From the NCBI GenBank assembly GCA_013288745.1, contig JABDBG010000013.1, forward strand, positions 1 through 41,943: a stretch of 41,943 bases of DNA, given 5' to 3'. Shown here one piece after another: positions 1-7,714 of this stretch. The notes under the pieces were generated by a model. The model did not search any database. It had not been told where the DNA came from and saw only the letters and a program-made list of their open reading frames with translations. This DNA comes from Bacteroidota bacterium. Its GTDB lineage: Bacteria; Bacteroidota; Bacteroidia; Chitinophagales; Chitinophagaceae. Made by a program: the position numbers and the translations under genes. Within the stretch, counting starts at the first letter, position 1. Each line of letters starts with the position of its first letter.

Positions 1-80
1 GTTCTTGGTAGAGAAAACGAACAGCAATAATGCACAGTTATTTACAATAGAAAATATCAATAAAATTTATAAAATATAAA

Positions 81-341
81 ATGGATAAATTAATTGCCAA
101 TCTAAAAGTGCAGATCATCGAACAGTTGAACTTGCAGGATACAAAACCTGAAGACATTGGTGATGACCAGCCACTTTTTAATGAGGGGTTAGGATTAGAT
201 TCGATCGATGCTTTAGAACTGATCGTTTTATTACAACAACATTACAAGATCAAATTATCAAATGCTGAGGATGGTCCTAAAGTATTTAAGTCGGTAAAAA
301 CAATGGCTGAATATATTACGGAACATCAACCAAAAGTATAA
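81..341 (+). CDS. acyl carrier protein of a flexirubin/aryl-polyene cluster
   Basis: An 86-residue acyl carrier protein, the usual family length. The phosphopantetheine attachment motif GLDSIDALEL is visible with the modified serine at about residue 41, in the normal place at the start of helix II. ACPs carry the growing acyl chain as a thioester. The next gene, a ketosynthase, starts 2 bases after the stop, and dehydratase and LolA-like genes follow, so this is most likely the dedicated ACP of a type II PKS making a polyene pigment and not the housekeeping fatty-acid ACP (inference from context). The start is the ATG after an A/T-only leader with no Shine-Dalgarno, which is normal in Bacteroidota. 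Bases 1-30 can be read as the tail of an upstream reading frame ending in TAA, but this is too short to call. Confidence 0.9.
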   Translation: MDKLIANLKVQIIEQLNLQDTKPEDIGDDQPLFNEGLGLDSIDALELIVLLQQHYKIKLSNAEDGPKVFKSVKTMAEYITEHQPKV

Positions 342-343
342 AA

Positions 344-1543
344 ATGAGTTCACCTGTTTTTGTAGTAGGACTAGGAGCAATTTCGGCAATTGGTAACAAT
401 GTAGCTGAATGCCTTACTGCACTTGAAACAGAAGCTGCAGGTATTGGCGAGATTAAAAATTTACAAACCGTTCACCGTGGTAAATTACCTGTAGCAGAAG
501 TTAAATTAACGAATGAACAATTGGCAACCAGGTCCGGATTACCTGCTACAATAAGTCGCACCGCTTTGTTAAGCATGCTCGCTGCAAAAGAAGCATTGGA
601 TGATGCGGCTATTAAAGATCTTTCTTCTTTACGAACAGGCTTTATATCTGCCAACTCAGTTGGTGGGATGGACAAGAGCGAAGATTTCTTTGCTGAATTC
701 TTAGTGGATAATACAAAAGGGAAATTGCGTAATGTGGTTAACCATGAATGTGGTGCTGTAACAGAATTAGTGGCAGACAAATTAGGGATCAAAAATTATA
801 TCACTACCATTAGTACGGCCTGTTCTTCTTCGGCCAATGCGATTTTTTTAGCTGCGAGGTTGATCAAACACAATATGCTGGATGTTGTTGTTGCGGGTGG
901 TACGGATGCGCTAACAAAATTTACACTGAACGGGTTCAATACCTTAATGATATTAGACCAGCAATTCTGTAAACCCTTTGATGAAAATCGCAAAGGTTTA
1001 AATTTAGGCGAAGGTGCGGGTTATGTCGTATTGGTATCTGAAAAGGTAATGGCATCTTTAAAAAAAGAAGCGTACTGTACTTTAAGTGGCTACGCCAATG
1101 CAAACGATGCTTACCATCAAACGGCGTCATCGCCTGATGGGACCGGATCTTTTTTAGCAATGACAGGTGCTTTGGAAAAGAGCGGATTGAAACCTTCTGA
1201 TATTGATTATATCAATCTTCATGGAACCGGTACACAAAATAATGATATCGCCGAAGGCACAGCGATCAAAAGATTGTTTACTGACCGGTATCCAAAAATG
1301 AGTTCAACAAAATCTTTTACCGGTCATACGCTAGGCGCTTGTGGTGGTTTGGAAGCTGTGTTTTCTGCATTGGCAATAAAACATGGTATTATATATCCTA
1401 ACCTTCGGTTAGAAACACCAATGACTGATTTGCCCTTTGTTCCCGAAAGGAAGTTTTTACAAAATATTCCGGTAAAAAATGTTATGTCTAATTCATTTGG
1501 ATTTGGCGGTAATTGTTCATCCTTAATTTTTTCAAAAATATAA
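344..1543 (+). CDS. beta-ketoacyl-ACP synthase (KAS I/II type), active subunit
   Basis: A 399-residue ketosynthase of the thiolase fold, which condenses an acyl chain with malonyl-ACP. All three catalytic residues are present: the nucleophilic Cys at about 160 in STACSSS, His at about 293 in HGTGTQNND, and His at about 328 in TGHTLGACG. The C-terminal NSFGFGGNCS glycine motif is also intact. It starts 2 bases after the ACP gene and is followed after one base by a second, degenerate ketosynthase. An active KS beside an inactive one matches the KS:CLF pairing of type II and aryl-polyene PKSs. Flexirubin/aryl-polyene synthesis is inferred from the cluster; the fold and catalytic competence are read directly from motifs. 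Confidence 0.92.
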   Translation: MSSPVFVVGLGAISAIGNNVAECLTALETEAAGIGEIKNLQTVHRGKLPVAEVKLTNEQLATRSGLPATISRTALLSMLAAKEALDDAAIKDLSSLRTGFISANSVGGMDKSEDFFAEFLVDNTKGKLRNVVNHECGAVTELVADKLGIKNYITTISTACSSSANAIFLAARLIKHNMLDVVVAGGTDALTKFTLNGFNTLMILDQQFCKPFDENRKGLNLGEGAGYVVLVSEKVMASLKKEAYCTLSGYANANDAYHQTASSPDGTGSFLAMTGALEKSGLKPSDIDYINLHGTGTQNNDIAEGTAIKRLFTDRYPKMSSTKSFTGHTLGACGGLEAVFSALAIKHGIIYPNLRLETPMTDLPFVPERKFLQNIPVKNVMSNSFGFGGNCSSLIFSKI

Positions 1544-1544
1544 G

Positions 1545-2600
1545 ATGAAGACTTATATACGCGCCACAGGAAATATTTCACCGCAAAAATCATTCGGACA
1601 CCAGTTCCTAACAGATGTCATTGAACATACAGGCGATCGATTGACATGCATTGAACCTGATTACAAAGGGATCATTGATGTAAAGCTGATCCGCAGAATG
1701 AGTCGTATCATTAAAATGGGTGTAGCTGCTGCAATGGAATGCTTACAGGAAAGTGGTGTAACAGTGCCGGATGCTATTACTACTGGTACAGCCTATGGTT
1801 GTTTAGAAGATACCGGAGTTTTTTTAACGAAAATGGTAGAGCATAATGAAGAGTTGCTAACGCCTACGGCATTTATACAATCAACGCATAATACCATCGG
1901 CGCACAGATCGCATTGATGTTACAGTGCCATCATTATAACAATGCATTTGTACATAGAGGCTTTTCTTTTGAAAGTGCTTTATTGGATGGTATGTTACTC
2001 TTAGTAGAGAAAGAAGCTAACAATGTATTGGTTGGCGGTATTGATGAGATCACCAATATCAGTCATTCGATATTGAGGAGGATGGATCTATACAAGCGTC
2101 AACAAATATCCAATCTTGATCTTTTTACAACAAAAACAAAAGGGACACTTGCAGGAGAAGGTGCCGCTTTCTTCTTACTGGCAAATGAATCATCTTCTAA
2201 TGATTATGCAACACTAGATGCACTACACACTTTTTATAAACCAATATCTATTAAAGAAACAGAGCAACAAATAGTTTCTTTCTTATCGGCCCAATCAATA
2301 AACGTAAACGATATTGACCTGATAATAACGGGAAGAAATGGCGATATCCAAAATGATGCAGTGTATGATCAGCTACAACGATCTATTTTTAAAAATAACA
2401 GCGCAGGTAATTATAAACATCTTTGCGGAGAATATCCTACCTCTACAGCATTTGCTTTATGGGTAGCGGTTAATATTATCAAAACAGCAGTTGTTCCGGT
2501 AGTTATAAGCAAAGCAATAAAAAATAAACCGAAGAAGATACTGATCTATAATCATTATCAAAATATACATCATTCTTTATTATTGGTTTCAGCATGCTAA
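1545..2600 (+). CDS. degenerate beta-ketoacyl synthase, chain-length-factor-like
   Basis: A 351-residue ketosynthase-fold protein, shorter than an active KS. Aligned by eye with the preceding KS, the VLVGGIDEIT segment matches VVVAGGTDALT, but the nucleophilic Cys is replaced by Gly in HRGFSFES. The first His position falls in TGRNGDIQND, where the HGTGT motif is lost, and the second (GHTLGACG) has become CGEYPTSTA with Glu in place of His. All three catalytic residues are therefore missing. In type II PKSs and aryl-polyene systems such a protein pairs with the active KS and helps set chain length. It starts one base after the KS stop, so co-translation is likely. A CLF-like role is inferred; the loss of the active site is seen directly. 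Confidence 0.8.
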   Translation: MKTYIRATGNISPQKSFGHQFLTDVIEHTGDRLTCIEPDYKGIIDVKLIRRMSRIIKMGVAAAMECLQESGVTVPDAITTGTAYGCLEDTGVFLTKMVEHNEELLTPTAFIQSTHNTIGAQIALMLQCHHYNNAFVHRGFSFESALLDGMLLLVEKEANNVLVGGIDEITNISHSILRRMDLYKRQQISNLDLFTTKTKGTLAGEGAAFFLLANESSSNDYATLDALHTFYKPISIKETEQQIVSFLSAQSINVNDIDLIITGRNGDIQNDAVYDQLQRSIFKNNSAGNYKHLCGEYPTSTAFALWVAVNIIKTAVVPVVISKAIKNKPKKILIYNHYQNIHHSLLLVSAC

Positions 2601-3367
2601 GTTTTAAAAACACCAATATCGTTTTTATCATACTACTGATAATTTTAATCGGTTGTAGTTTTATGTATGCTATTTCTTTTTATGCCTATATAATTTTATT
2701 TTTTCTTTACTCATTGATATTATTTTACGGTTGCTATTATATCGGCTCTAACTTTTTTATTAAAGTAATTTGTTCGGCCATCACCGATAAAAAACAAATC
2801 GCTATAAGTTTTGATGATGGTCCCGCGCTTTCATTTACAGAAGAAATTTTAGAAGTATTAAAAAGGCATCATATCAAAGCAGCCTTTTTCTGTATTGGTA
2901 ATCGTATAGCAGGGAATGAAGAATTATTACTGCATCTACATAATGAAGATCATATTATTGGCAATCATAGTTATTCGCATCATTTTTGGTTCGATCTTTT
3001 TTCAACAAAAAAAGTGATCGCCGATCTTCAGCTGATGGATGCGGTTACGAAAGATGTGATAGGTGTAAAACCAAAATTATTCAGACCGCCGTATGGTGTG
3101 CTTAATCCAAATATTAAAAAAGCTATCATCAATGGAAGTTACACACCTATTGGCTGGAGTGTACGCTCTTTTGATACTGTGATCGATAATGAAAAGAAAT
3201 TGTTTAATAAGATAACGGCTTCATTGAAACCCGGCGCCATTTTTTTGTTTCATGATACCAGTCAGACAACCCTTAATATTCTCCCTTTATTTATTCAATT
3301 TGTTAAAGACAAAGGATACGAAATAGTTAGATTAGATAAAATGTTACATTTACAACCATATGCGTAA
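2594..3367 (+). CDS. polysaccharide deacetylase (NodB-homology) family protein
   Basis: A 257-residue protein with two hydrophobic segments at about residues 8-55, which should anchor it in the inner membrane, followed by a NodB-type carbohydrate esterase 4 domain. Motif 1 is SFDDGP with both Asp residues, motif 2 is the metal-binding HSYSHH, and motif 3 is RPPYG. A late FHDT motif supplies the usual C-terminal His. The metal-dependent deacetylase site therefore looks complete. It overlaps the upstream KS-like gene by 7 bases and the LolA-like gene by 8 bases, so it is translationally coupled. Deacetylase genes recur in flexirubin/aryl-polyene clusters (family knowledge), but the substrate in pigment maturation is not evident from sequence. 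Confidence 0.85.
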   Translation: MLSFKNTNIVFIILLIILIGCSFMYAISFYAYIILFFLYSLILFYGCYYIGSNFFIKVICSAITDKKQIAISFDDGPALSFTEEILEVLKRHHIKAAFFCIGNRIAGNEELLLHLHNEDHIIGNHSYSHHFWFDLFSTKKVIADLQLMDAVTKDVIGVKPKLFRPPYGVLNPNIKKAIINGSYTPIGWSVRSFDTVIDNEKKLFNKITASLKPGAIFLFHDTSQTTLNILPLFIQFVKDKGYEIVRLDKMLHLQPYA

Positions 3368-3995
3368 AATATTATTATTCTTAGTGATCAGCATCATTGC
3401 ACTTTCTGTAAAGGCACAACATACAGGCTATACTGCTGTAACGGACCTTACAAAATTCAAAGCGGCATTTATGGATGTGGCTCAAAAAACCACCACCATA
3501 AAAAGTGATTTTATCCAGGATAAGAACATGAGTATGCTGGCAGAAAAAATTACTTCTAAAGGTAAATTCTGGTTCAAGAAAAATAACCAGGTAAGAATGG
3601 AGTACACTGATCCTTTTCAATACCTGATGATCATCAACCAGGATAAGGTTTATATAAAAGATGGTACAAAAGAAAATACCATCTCTACCAAGTCAAATAA
3701 GCTTTTTCAACAGATCAATAAAATTACTGTTGATTGCGTGCAGGGAACAGCTTTAAATAATCCTGATTTTGCGACCAGGGTTTTTGAGAATAAAGCGAAT
3801 TACTTAGTTGAACTGACGCCCGTATCGAAGAACTTGAAAGATTATTTTTCAACGATCAATATCATTATTGATAAAAAAGATTATTCTGTTGCGAGTATTG
3901 AAATGAACGAGAGTTCAGGTGATAATACCACTATCAGGTTTATTAATAAAGAAATGAACACAATTCTTCCGGATGCGTTATTTTATATTAAGTAG
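3360..3995 (+). CDS. LolA-like periplasmic lipoprotein carrier protein
   Basis: A 211-residue secreted protein with a clear signal peptide (about residues 1-19, ending in VKAQ). The mature part matches the LolA/LppX fold: an early segment IKSDFIQDKNMSMLAEKI followed by SKGKFWFKKNNQVRMEYTDP, the typical order of the first strands. LolA-type proteins carry acylated cargo across the periplasm. The gene overlaps the deacetylase by 8 bases and the following lipoprotein by 23 bases, placing it inside the pigment operon. Aryl-polyene clusters commonly carry such a dedicated LolA-like protein, so its cargo may be the lipid-linked pigment and not lipoproteins in general (inference). Confidence 0.82.
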   Translation: MRKILLFLVISIIALSVKAQHTGYTAVTDLTKFKAAFMDVAQKTTTIKSDFIQDKNMSMLAEKITSKGKFWFKKNNQVRMEYTDPFQYLMIINQDKVYIKDGTKENTISTKSNKLFQQINKITVDCVQGTALNNPDFATRVFENKANYLVELTPVSKNLKDYFSTINIIIDKKDYSVASIEMNESSGDNTTIRFINKEMNTILPDALFYIK

Positions 3996-4593
3996 TTGCC
4001 TGCTTATTTTATTGAGCTGCAATAAGGCGTACAAAAACCTGCACCAGACATCGGGTGATATTAGTGTATTGCAAAAATTTAAACTAACTGCACCGGTTGC
4101 ATTATACAATACACAGGTAGAAGTAAAGATAGGTGGTAATTTAAGCGGATTGATACTAATGAAAAAAATGCCCGACAGTAGCACAAGAGTTGTTTTTGCC
4201 AGTCAGATGGGATTAAATTTTTTTGATTTTGGATTTAATAATGACGGAAGCTTTAAAGTGTATGCTGTTTTAAAACAGATGAATAGAAAGCCGGTAATAA
4301 AAACATTGCGTAAAGATTTTGATTTGATCTTAATGCGTGGCCTGGATTCAAATAAAGTATCGATTCGTAAAAACGATTCGCTTACTTATTATATATTTAA
4401 ACAGACAAAAGGTTATTATACTTATATCACTAACAATGCAGGAACAAAGTTGGTAGGAATGGAAATCTCCTCAAAAAGAAAACCCGTAGTGAAAGCGATC
4501 ATGGAAAATTATATTGATGGAGTTCCTGATACGATCGGTATCTCACACCAGAACTTTAAATTTAATATTGGTTTAAAACGAATAGAAAGATAA
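3973..4593 (+). CDS. outer-membrane lipoprotein of the pigment cluster, LolB-like by position
   Basis: A 206-residue lipoprotein. The short hydrophobic N-terminus ends in a lipobox, LLSC, with the acylated Cys at about residue 16. The rest is strand-rich with no motif I can assign with certainty. Repeated short patterns such as GNLSGLILMKKMPDSSTRVVF and a C-terminal NFKFNIGLKRIE tail would fit a LolA/LolB-type half barrel. It begins 23 bases inside the LolA-like gene and ends in a TAATG overlap with the dehydratase gene. A periplasmic carrier followed by an outer-membrane lipoprotein resembles a LolA-LolB pair, so receipt of cargo at the outer membrane is a reasonable guess. The family assignment is open. 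Confidence 0.62.
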   Translation: MRYFILSSCLLILLSCNKAYKNLHQTSGDISVLQKFKLTAPVALYNTQVEVKIGGNLSGLILMKKMPDSSTRVVFASQMGLNFFDFGFNNDGSFKVYAVLKQMNRKPVIKTLRKDFDLILMRGLDSNKVSIRKNDSLTYYIFKQTKGYYTYITNNAGTKLVGMEISSKRKPVVKAIMENYIDGVPDTIGISHQNFKFNIGLKRIER

Positions 4594-4961
4594 TGTTACA
4601 AAACGATTTTTTTTCCTTTACTGCTCCGCAGACAGAAGGTAATACGGTAAAGACAACCATCGAATTAAATGCAGCGCATAAAATATTTGAAGGGCATTTT
4701 CCGCAACACCCAATTGTGCCCGGCGTTTGCATGATGCAGATGGTAAAAGAAGTAATGGAAAGCGTAATTGGAAAAGAAACCAATTTGGCAATTGCCCACA
4801 ATATTAAATTTTTAACGATCATTGATCCGCGTGAGAACAAAACGATCCAGCTGGATTATAAGTTTAGTATTCCTGAAGAAGGAAAGATCATGATCGATGC
4901 GCAATTACTGAACACTTCTACTGTGTTTTTTAAGTTTAAGGGGACGTTTGTAGAAGTATAG
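4593..4961 (+). CDS. FabZ/ApeI-like hotdog-fold 3-hydroxyacyl-ACP dehydratase
   Basis: A 122-residue single hotdog domain. The helix motif HKIFEGHFPQHPIVPGVCMM matches the FabZ/FabA pattern GHFPxxPxxPGV, with the catalytic His in GHFP. In FabZ the following helix carries a catalytic Glu (LEAMAQ). Here the aligned position is Gln (MQMVKE), so the acid-base pair is altered. It starts by the TAATG overlap with the preceding lipoprotein gene. It is likely the dehydratase that makes the conjugated double bonds of the pigment, perhaps needing a partner subunit encoded outside the window as in DH:DH complexes of aryl-polyene systems (inference). It is the last gene of the operon here. Confidence 0.82.
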   Translation: MLQNDFFSFTAPQTEGNTVKTTIELNAAHKIFEGHFPQHPIVPGVCMMQMVKEVMESVIGKETNLAIAHNIKFLTIIDPRENKTIQLDYKFSIPEEGKIMIDAQLLNTSTVFFKFKGTFVEV

Positions 4962-4971
4962 ATTTTTTAAC

Positions 4972-5046
4972 TGGTGGCCTCGCCAAGAATCGAACTTGGA
5001 TCTGGAGCTTCGGAAACTCTTATACTATCCATTGTACTACGAGGCC
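4972..5046 (-). tRNA. tRNA-Arg (anticodon CCG)
   Basis: On the minus strand a full 75-base cloverleaf can be folded. The acceptor stem pairs GGCCTCG with CGAGGCC and is followed by A and an encoded CCA end. The D arm is GTAC/GTAT with loop AATGGATA, the anticodon arm has loop TTCCGAA (anticodon CCG, reading CGG), and the T arm pairs CCAAG with CTTGG around TTCGATT. GGA in the D loop places an A at position 20, the known arginine identity element. One A-C mismatch lies at the top of the anticodon stem. A TAnnTTTG-type box (CAAATATA on the plus strand at 5064-5071) sits 17 bases upstream and may be its promoter. Confidence 0.93.
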
Positions 5047-5112
5047 TGGATAATTTTAGTTTGCAAATATAGAATCTAAAGCGGGATAAAGATAAGAATC
5101 TATCGCGACGTA

Positions 5113-5871
5113 TTACCAACTACCGCTGGCTCCGCCACCACCAAATCCTCCGCCCCCAAAGCCGCCGAATCCACCACCACCGGAATCGCCACCCCGGCCA
5201 CCACCAAAGCCTCCACCTAAAGCATTGCCTAACAATAAGCCACCTAAGAATCCACCGCCACCTCCGCCGCGTGCTGCTAAGAAAATAATGATGATGATAA
5301 TGAAGAAAATTATTTTGAAGATAGAGATGCCGCTTCCGCCATCTGCATGATAACCTGCAGGTGCTTTATAAACTCCTTGCGTTGCCTGTATGATCGCATT
5401 AGTACCATCATCGATGCCACGATAATAATCTTTCCCTTTAAATTGAGGTACAATTACCTGGTCGATGATCTGACTACAAGTAACATCGGGTAGAGCACCT
5501 TCCAAACCATAACCCGGTGCAATGCTTAATTTATGATCATCTATGCTGATGAGTAATACTACACCGTTGTTGTTTGTCTTTCCACCAACTCCCCATGCTT
5601 TTCCTAAATTTACAGTGAAGTCTGTTATATCATTTTCGCCAACATTGGGCACAATCACAACAGCTATTTGGGTAGACGTACTATCATCAAAAGCATCGAG
5701 TTTATTTTCAATTGCCTGCTTTTGATCTGCTGTTAAGATATTGGCATAATCGTTTACAAGTGCAGGAGTTCCTGTTGGGCCTTTTAATAAAGCATTGGCA
5801 TCAAAACTTGTTTGTGCAAATACTACTACACTAATAAAAAGCGATAAAAATATGGAGAGGAATTTTTTCAT
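5113..5871 (-). CDS. secreted/membrane TPM-domain protein with Gly-rich tail (YgcG-like)
   Basis: A 252-residue protein with a signal peptide (about 1-19, ending VVFAQ), a TPM domain (about 35-165), a strongly hydrophobic Ile-rich membrane segment (about 185-203) and a C-terminal tail made almost entirely of Gly with Ser/Phe. TPM landmarks include LVNDYANILTADQKQAIE, the NNGVVLLISIDDHKLSI strand and PGYGLEGALPD. TPM domains occur in thylakoid TLP18.3-like phosphatases and in bacterial envelope proteins of unclear role. The domain should face the periplasm. It is the last gene of a LemA-LemA-TPM-TPM operon, 38 bases after its neighbour. Confidence 0.88.
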   Translation of the reverse strand: MKKFLSIFLSLFISVVVFAQTSFDANALLKGPTGTPALVNDYANILTADQKQAIENKLDAFDDSTSTQIAVVIVPNVGENDITDFTVNLGKAWGVGGKTNNNGVVLLISIDDHKLSIAPGYGLEGALPDVTCSQIIDQVIVPQFKGKDYYRGIDDGTNAIIQATQGVYKAPAGYHADGGSGISIFKIIFFIIIIIIFLAARGGGGGGFLGGLLLGNALGGGFGGGRGGDSGGGGFGGFGGGGFGGGGASGSW

Positions 5872-5909
5872 TAACTAAGTGTAAATATTTATTAGCGTAT
5901 TATAAAAGC

Positions 5910-6371
5910 TTATTTTCCGAAAACGATATCGTTTGATAATTCATTCGAATCTTCGGAAGGATCAAAAGGAAATTTTTGTTTGAGTGTTTGTCCGATCTCT
6001 TTAATGCATTGTTCAACGCCTGTAACAATATTGTTTCCTGCAAAATGCGTGATCATATTTTTTACGGCAGTATCCCAGTAGCTTTTTCCTAATGTGGTAT
6101 AAACAGCTTCATCAGCAAAAAGCGCCAGCTGTTTGTGATCGGTAGCGATATACAAAAGCACCGCATTGCGGTGCTTTGTTTTTTGCATGTTTAATTTAGC
6201 AAATATTTCTTTGGCCCTATCTAACGGATCCATAAAAGGATTTTTGCTTTCAACAAAAATTCTTACTTCTCCGCTTGTTTCTTTTTCTGCTGCAGTAATT
6301 GCATCTACAATTAATTTCTGTTCTTCGTCAGAAAAAAAAGCTTTCTTTTTAAAAAGAGGAAATAGGCCCAT
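5910..6371 (-). CDS. TPM-domain protein, short form without signal peptide
   Basis: A 153-residue protein made essentially of one TPM domain: FFSDEEQKLIVDAITAAEKE, then TSGEVRIFVESKNPFMDPLD, AVLLYIATDHKQLALFADE and GKSYWDTAVKNMI. It has no signal peptide or membrane segment, unlike its downstream relative. It lies 5 bases after the second LemA gene and 38 bases before the longer TPM gene, so it is in one transcription unit with them. Paired long and short TPM proteins after LemA are a recurring arrangement in Bacteroidota (family knowledge). The biochemical role is unknown. Confidence 0.85.
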   Translation of the reverse strand: MGLFPLFKKKAFFSDEEQKLIVDAITAAEKETSGEVRIFVESKNPFMDPLDRAKEIFAKLNMQKTKHRNAVLLYIATDHKQLALFADEAVYTTLGKSYWDTAVKNMITHFAGNNIVTGVEQCIKEIGQTLKQKFPFDPSEDSNELSNDIVFGK

Positions 6372-6376
6372 AATTA

Positions 6377-6952
6377 TTAAAATTTTATTTCTACAGATTT
6401 ATCTGTGCCGGCATCAGCCTGAAAACCATCTTTTGGCTGAAAGCCTGTTATACCTGCAACAATATTGGTAGGAAAACTTCTTACGCTACTCGTATAATCT
6501 GCTATCGCTGCATTGAAATCTTTGCGCGCGAATTTTATCCTTCTTTCCGTTCCTTCTAATTGCACTTGTAATCCCCTGAAAGCATCTGTTCCTTTTAGGT
6601 CGGGATATCTTTCAATAGATACCAGCAACCTGTTAGAAGAAGCAGCCAATGCATCCTGCGCAGCAGCTTGTTGATTATAAGCAGTAGCAGAAATATTACT
6701 AACATCTACCGAAGCAGCTTTTGACCTTGCTGTTGTTACATCTACTAAAGTCGTTTGCTCATAGTTCGTTAGGCCTTTTACAACATTCACTAAACTTGGA
6801 ACAAGATCCATTCTTCTTTGGTAAGCATTCTGTACTTCGTTCCATGTGTTCTTTACTGTCTCATCTTTTTTAACAAGTGAGTTATATGCCACAACAAAGT
6901 AAATGACTATCACGGCAATAATGCCTATAATTATATAACCGCTACGCTTCAT
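6377..6952 (-). CDS. LemA family protein (second copy)
   Basis: A 191-residue LemA protein with an N-terminal membrane helix (about residues 5-23) and a long helical domain. Family landmarks are the early segment VKNTWNEVQNAYQRRMDLVP, LVNVVKG, the AARSKA-like helix and the conserved C-terminal strand VRSFPTNIVAGITGFQPKDG. The topology predicts a short cytoplasmic N-terminus and a helical bundle outside the inner membrane. It lies 8 bases downstream of a paralogue and 5 bases upstream of the short TPM gene. LemA proteins are widespread but functionally unclear; the linkage to TPM proteins is the best clue to a shared envelope role. Confidence 0.9.
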   Translation of the reverse strand: MKRSGYIIIGIIAVIVIYFVVAYNSLVKKDETVKNTWNEVQNAYQRRMDLVPSLVNVVKGLTNYEQTTLVDVTTARSKAASVDVSNISATAYNQQAAAQDALAASSNRLLVSIERYPDLKGTDAFRGLQVQLEGTERRIKFARKDFNAAIADYTSSVRSFPTNIVAGITGFQPKDGFQADAGTDKSVEIKF

Positions 6953-6960
6953 ATTTATCC

Positions 6961-7548
6961 TTAGTTAAAATTAACTGTAGGAGCTTTATCTGCACCTTCA
7001 TCTGCTTTGAATCCTTCTTTTTCATGATAGCCTGCAAAACCTGCAATAATATTAGTAGGGAATGACCTTACCTGAATATTATAGTTTTGTACCGCATCAT
7101 TAAAGGTTTTCCTGGAAGTCTTGATATTATTTTCTATCGATTCCAAAGAACTTTGTAATTGTTTAAAATTGTCTGTTGCTTTTAAAGTTGGATAGTTTTC
7201 TACCGTTGCTAATAAGCGGCTTAATGAACCACTTAATTGTCCTTGTGCAGCTTGGAACTGTGCTACTTTATCAGGGGTAAGATTATTAGCATCAATATTC
7301 ACACTGGTTGCTTTTGCTCTTGCTTCAACAACGTCGGTCAATGTTTTTTGTTCGAAATTAGCTGCACCTTTCACCGTATTTACTAAATTGCCTACAAGGT
7401 CCGAACGGTTTTGATATTCAGCCTGTACGTCGTTCCATGCTTTTTTTACATTTTGGTCCTGACTAACTAAACCGTTATAGCCACTGCAACCCCAAAATAA
7501 AACGATAACTACTAGGCCTAATATGACCCATAATACTGGATTTTTCAT
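6961..7548 (-). CDS. lemA: LemA family protein (first copy, possible lipoprotein)
   Basis: A 195-residue LemA protein, first gene of the LemA-LemA-TPM-TPM operon. The hydrophobic N-terminus (about 4-20) ends in FWGCSG, so Cys-21 could be a lipidated residue; the second copy has no such Cys. Conserved features are VKKAWNDVQAEYQNRSDLVG, LVNTVKGAANFEQKTLTDVV and the C-terminal SFPTNIIAGFAGYHEKEGF. The two LemA copies are clearly paralogous but well diverged. The start ATG is chosen because the hydrophobic segment follows at once; the frame can be read further upstream, but that would put charged residues ahead of the signal. Confidence 0.9.
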   Translation of the reverse strand: MKNPVLWVILGLVVIVLFWGCSGYNGLVSQDQNVKKAWNDVQAEYQNRSDLVGNLVNTVKGAANFEQKTLTDVVEARAKATSVNIDANNLTPDKVAQFQAAQGQLSGSLSRLLATVENYPTLKATDNFKQLQSSLESIENNIKTSRKTFNDAVQNYNIQVRSFPTNIIAGFAGYHEKEGFKADEGADKAPTVNFN

Positions 7549-7664
7549 TGTATGTATTGTTTAGAAGATTAAATATAATGCTTTTACTAACATCAAATAA
7601 AGTGCCCTTGTCCGTTTGCCATGCAATCCTGACAAAATTGCTTATTCTCAAATAGAGCCAAATA

Positions 7665-7693
7665 AAAATGTCACAGCAGAACTGTGACATTTT
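7665..7693 (-). terminator. intrinsic terminator after pgk
   Basis: A perfect 12-bp stem (plus-strand arms AAAATGTCACAG at 7665-7676 and CTGTGACATTTT at 7682-7693) with a 5-base loop. On the minus strand it is followed by a T-rich run. It lies 21 bases beyond the pgk stop codon and ends that transcript before the LemA operon. Confidence 0.8.
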
Positions 7694-7714
7694 ATGTAAA
7701 AATAATATAGCAAC

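Noticed and set aside
1..30. Possible tail of an upstream gene ending in TAA at 28-30
   Set aside because: Nine codons cannot be assigned to any protein; only the tight packing of the cluster hints at it.
7475..7690. Open frame on the minus strand overlapping the first LemA start
   Set aside because: It is in another frame, covers the pgk terminator and has no recognisable protein features.
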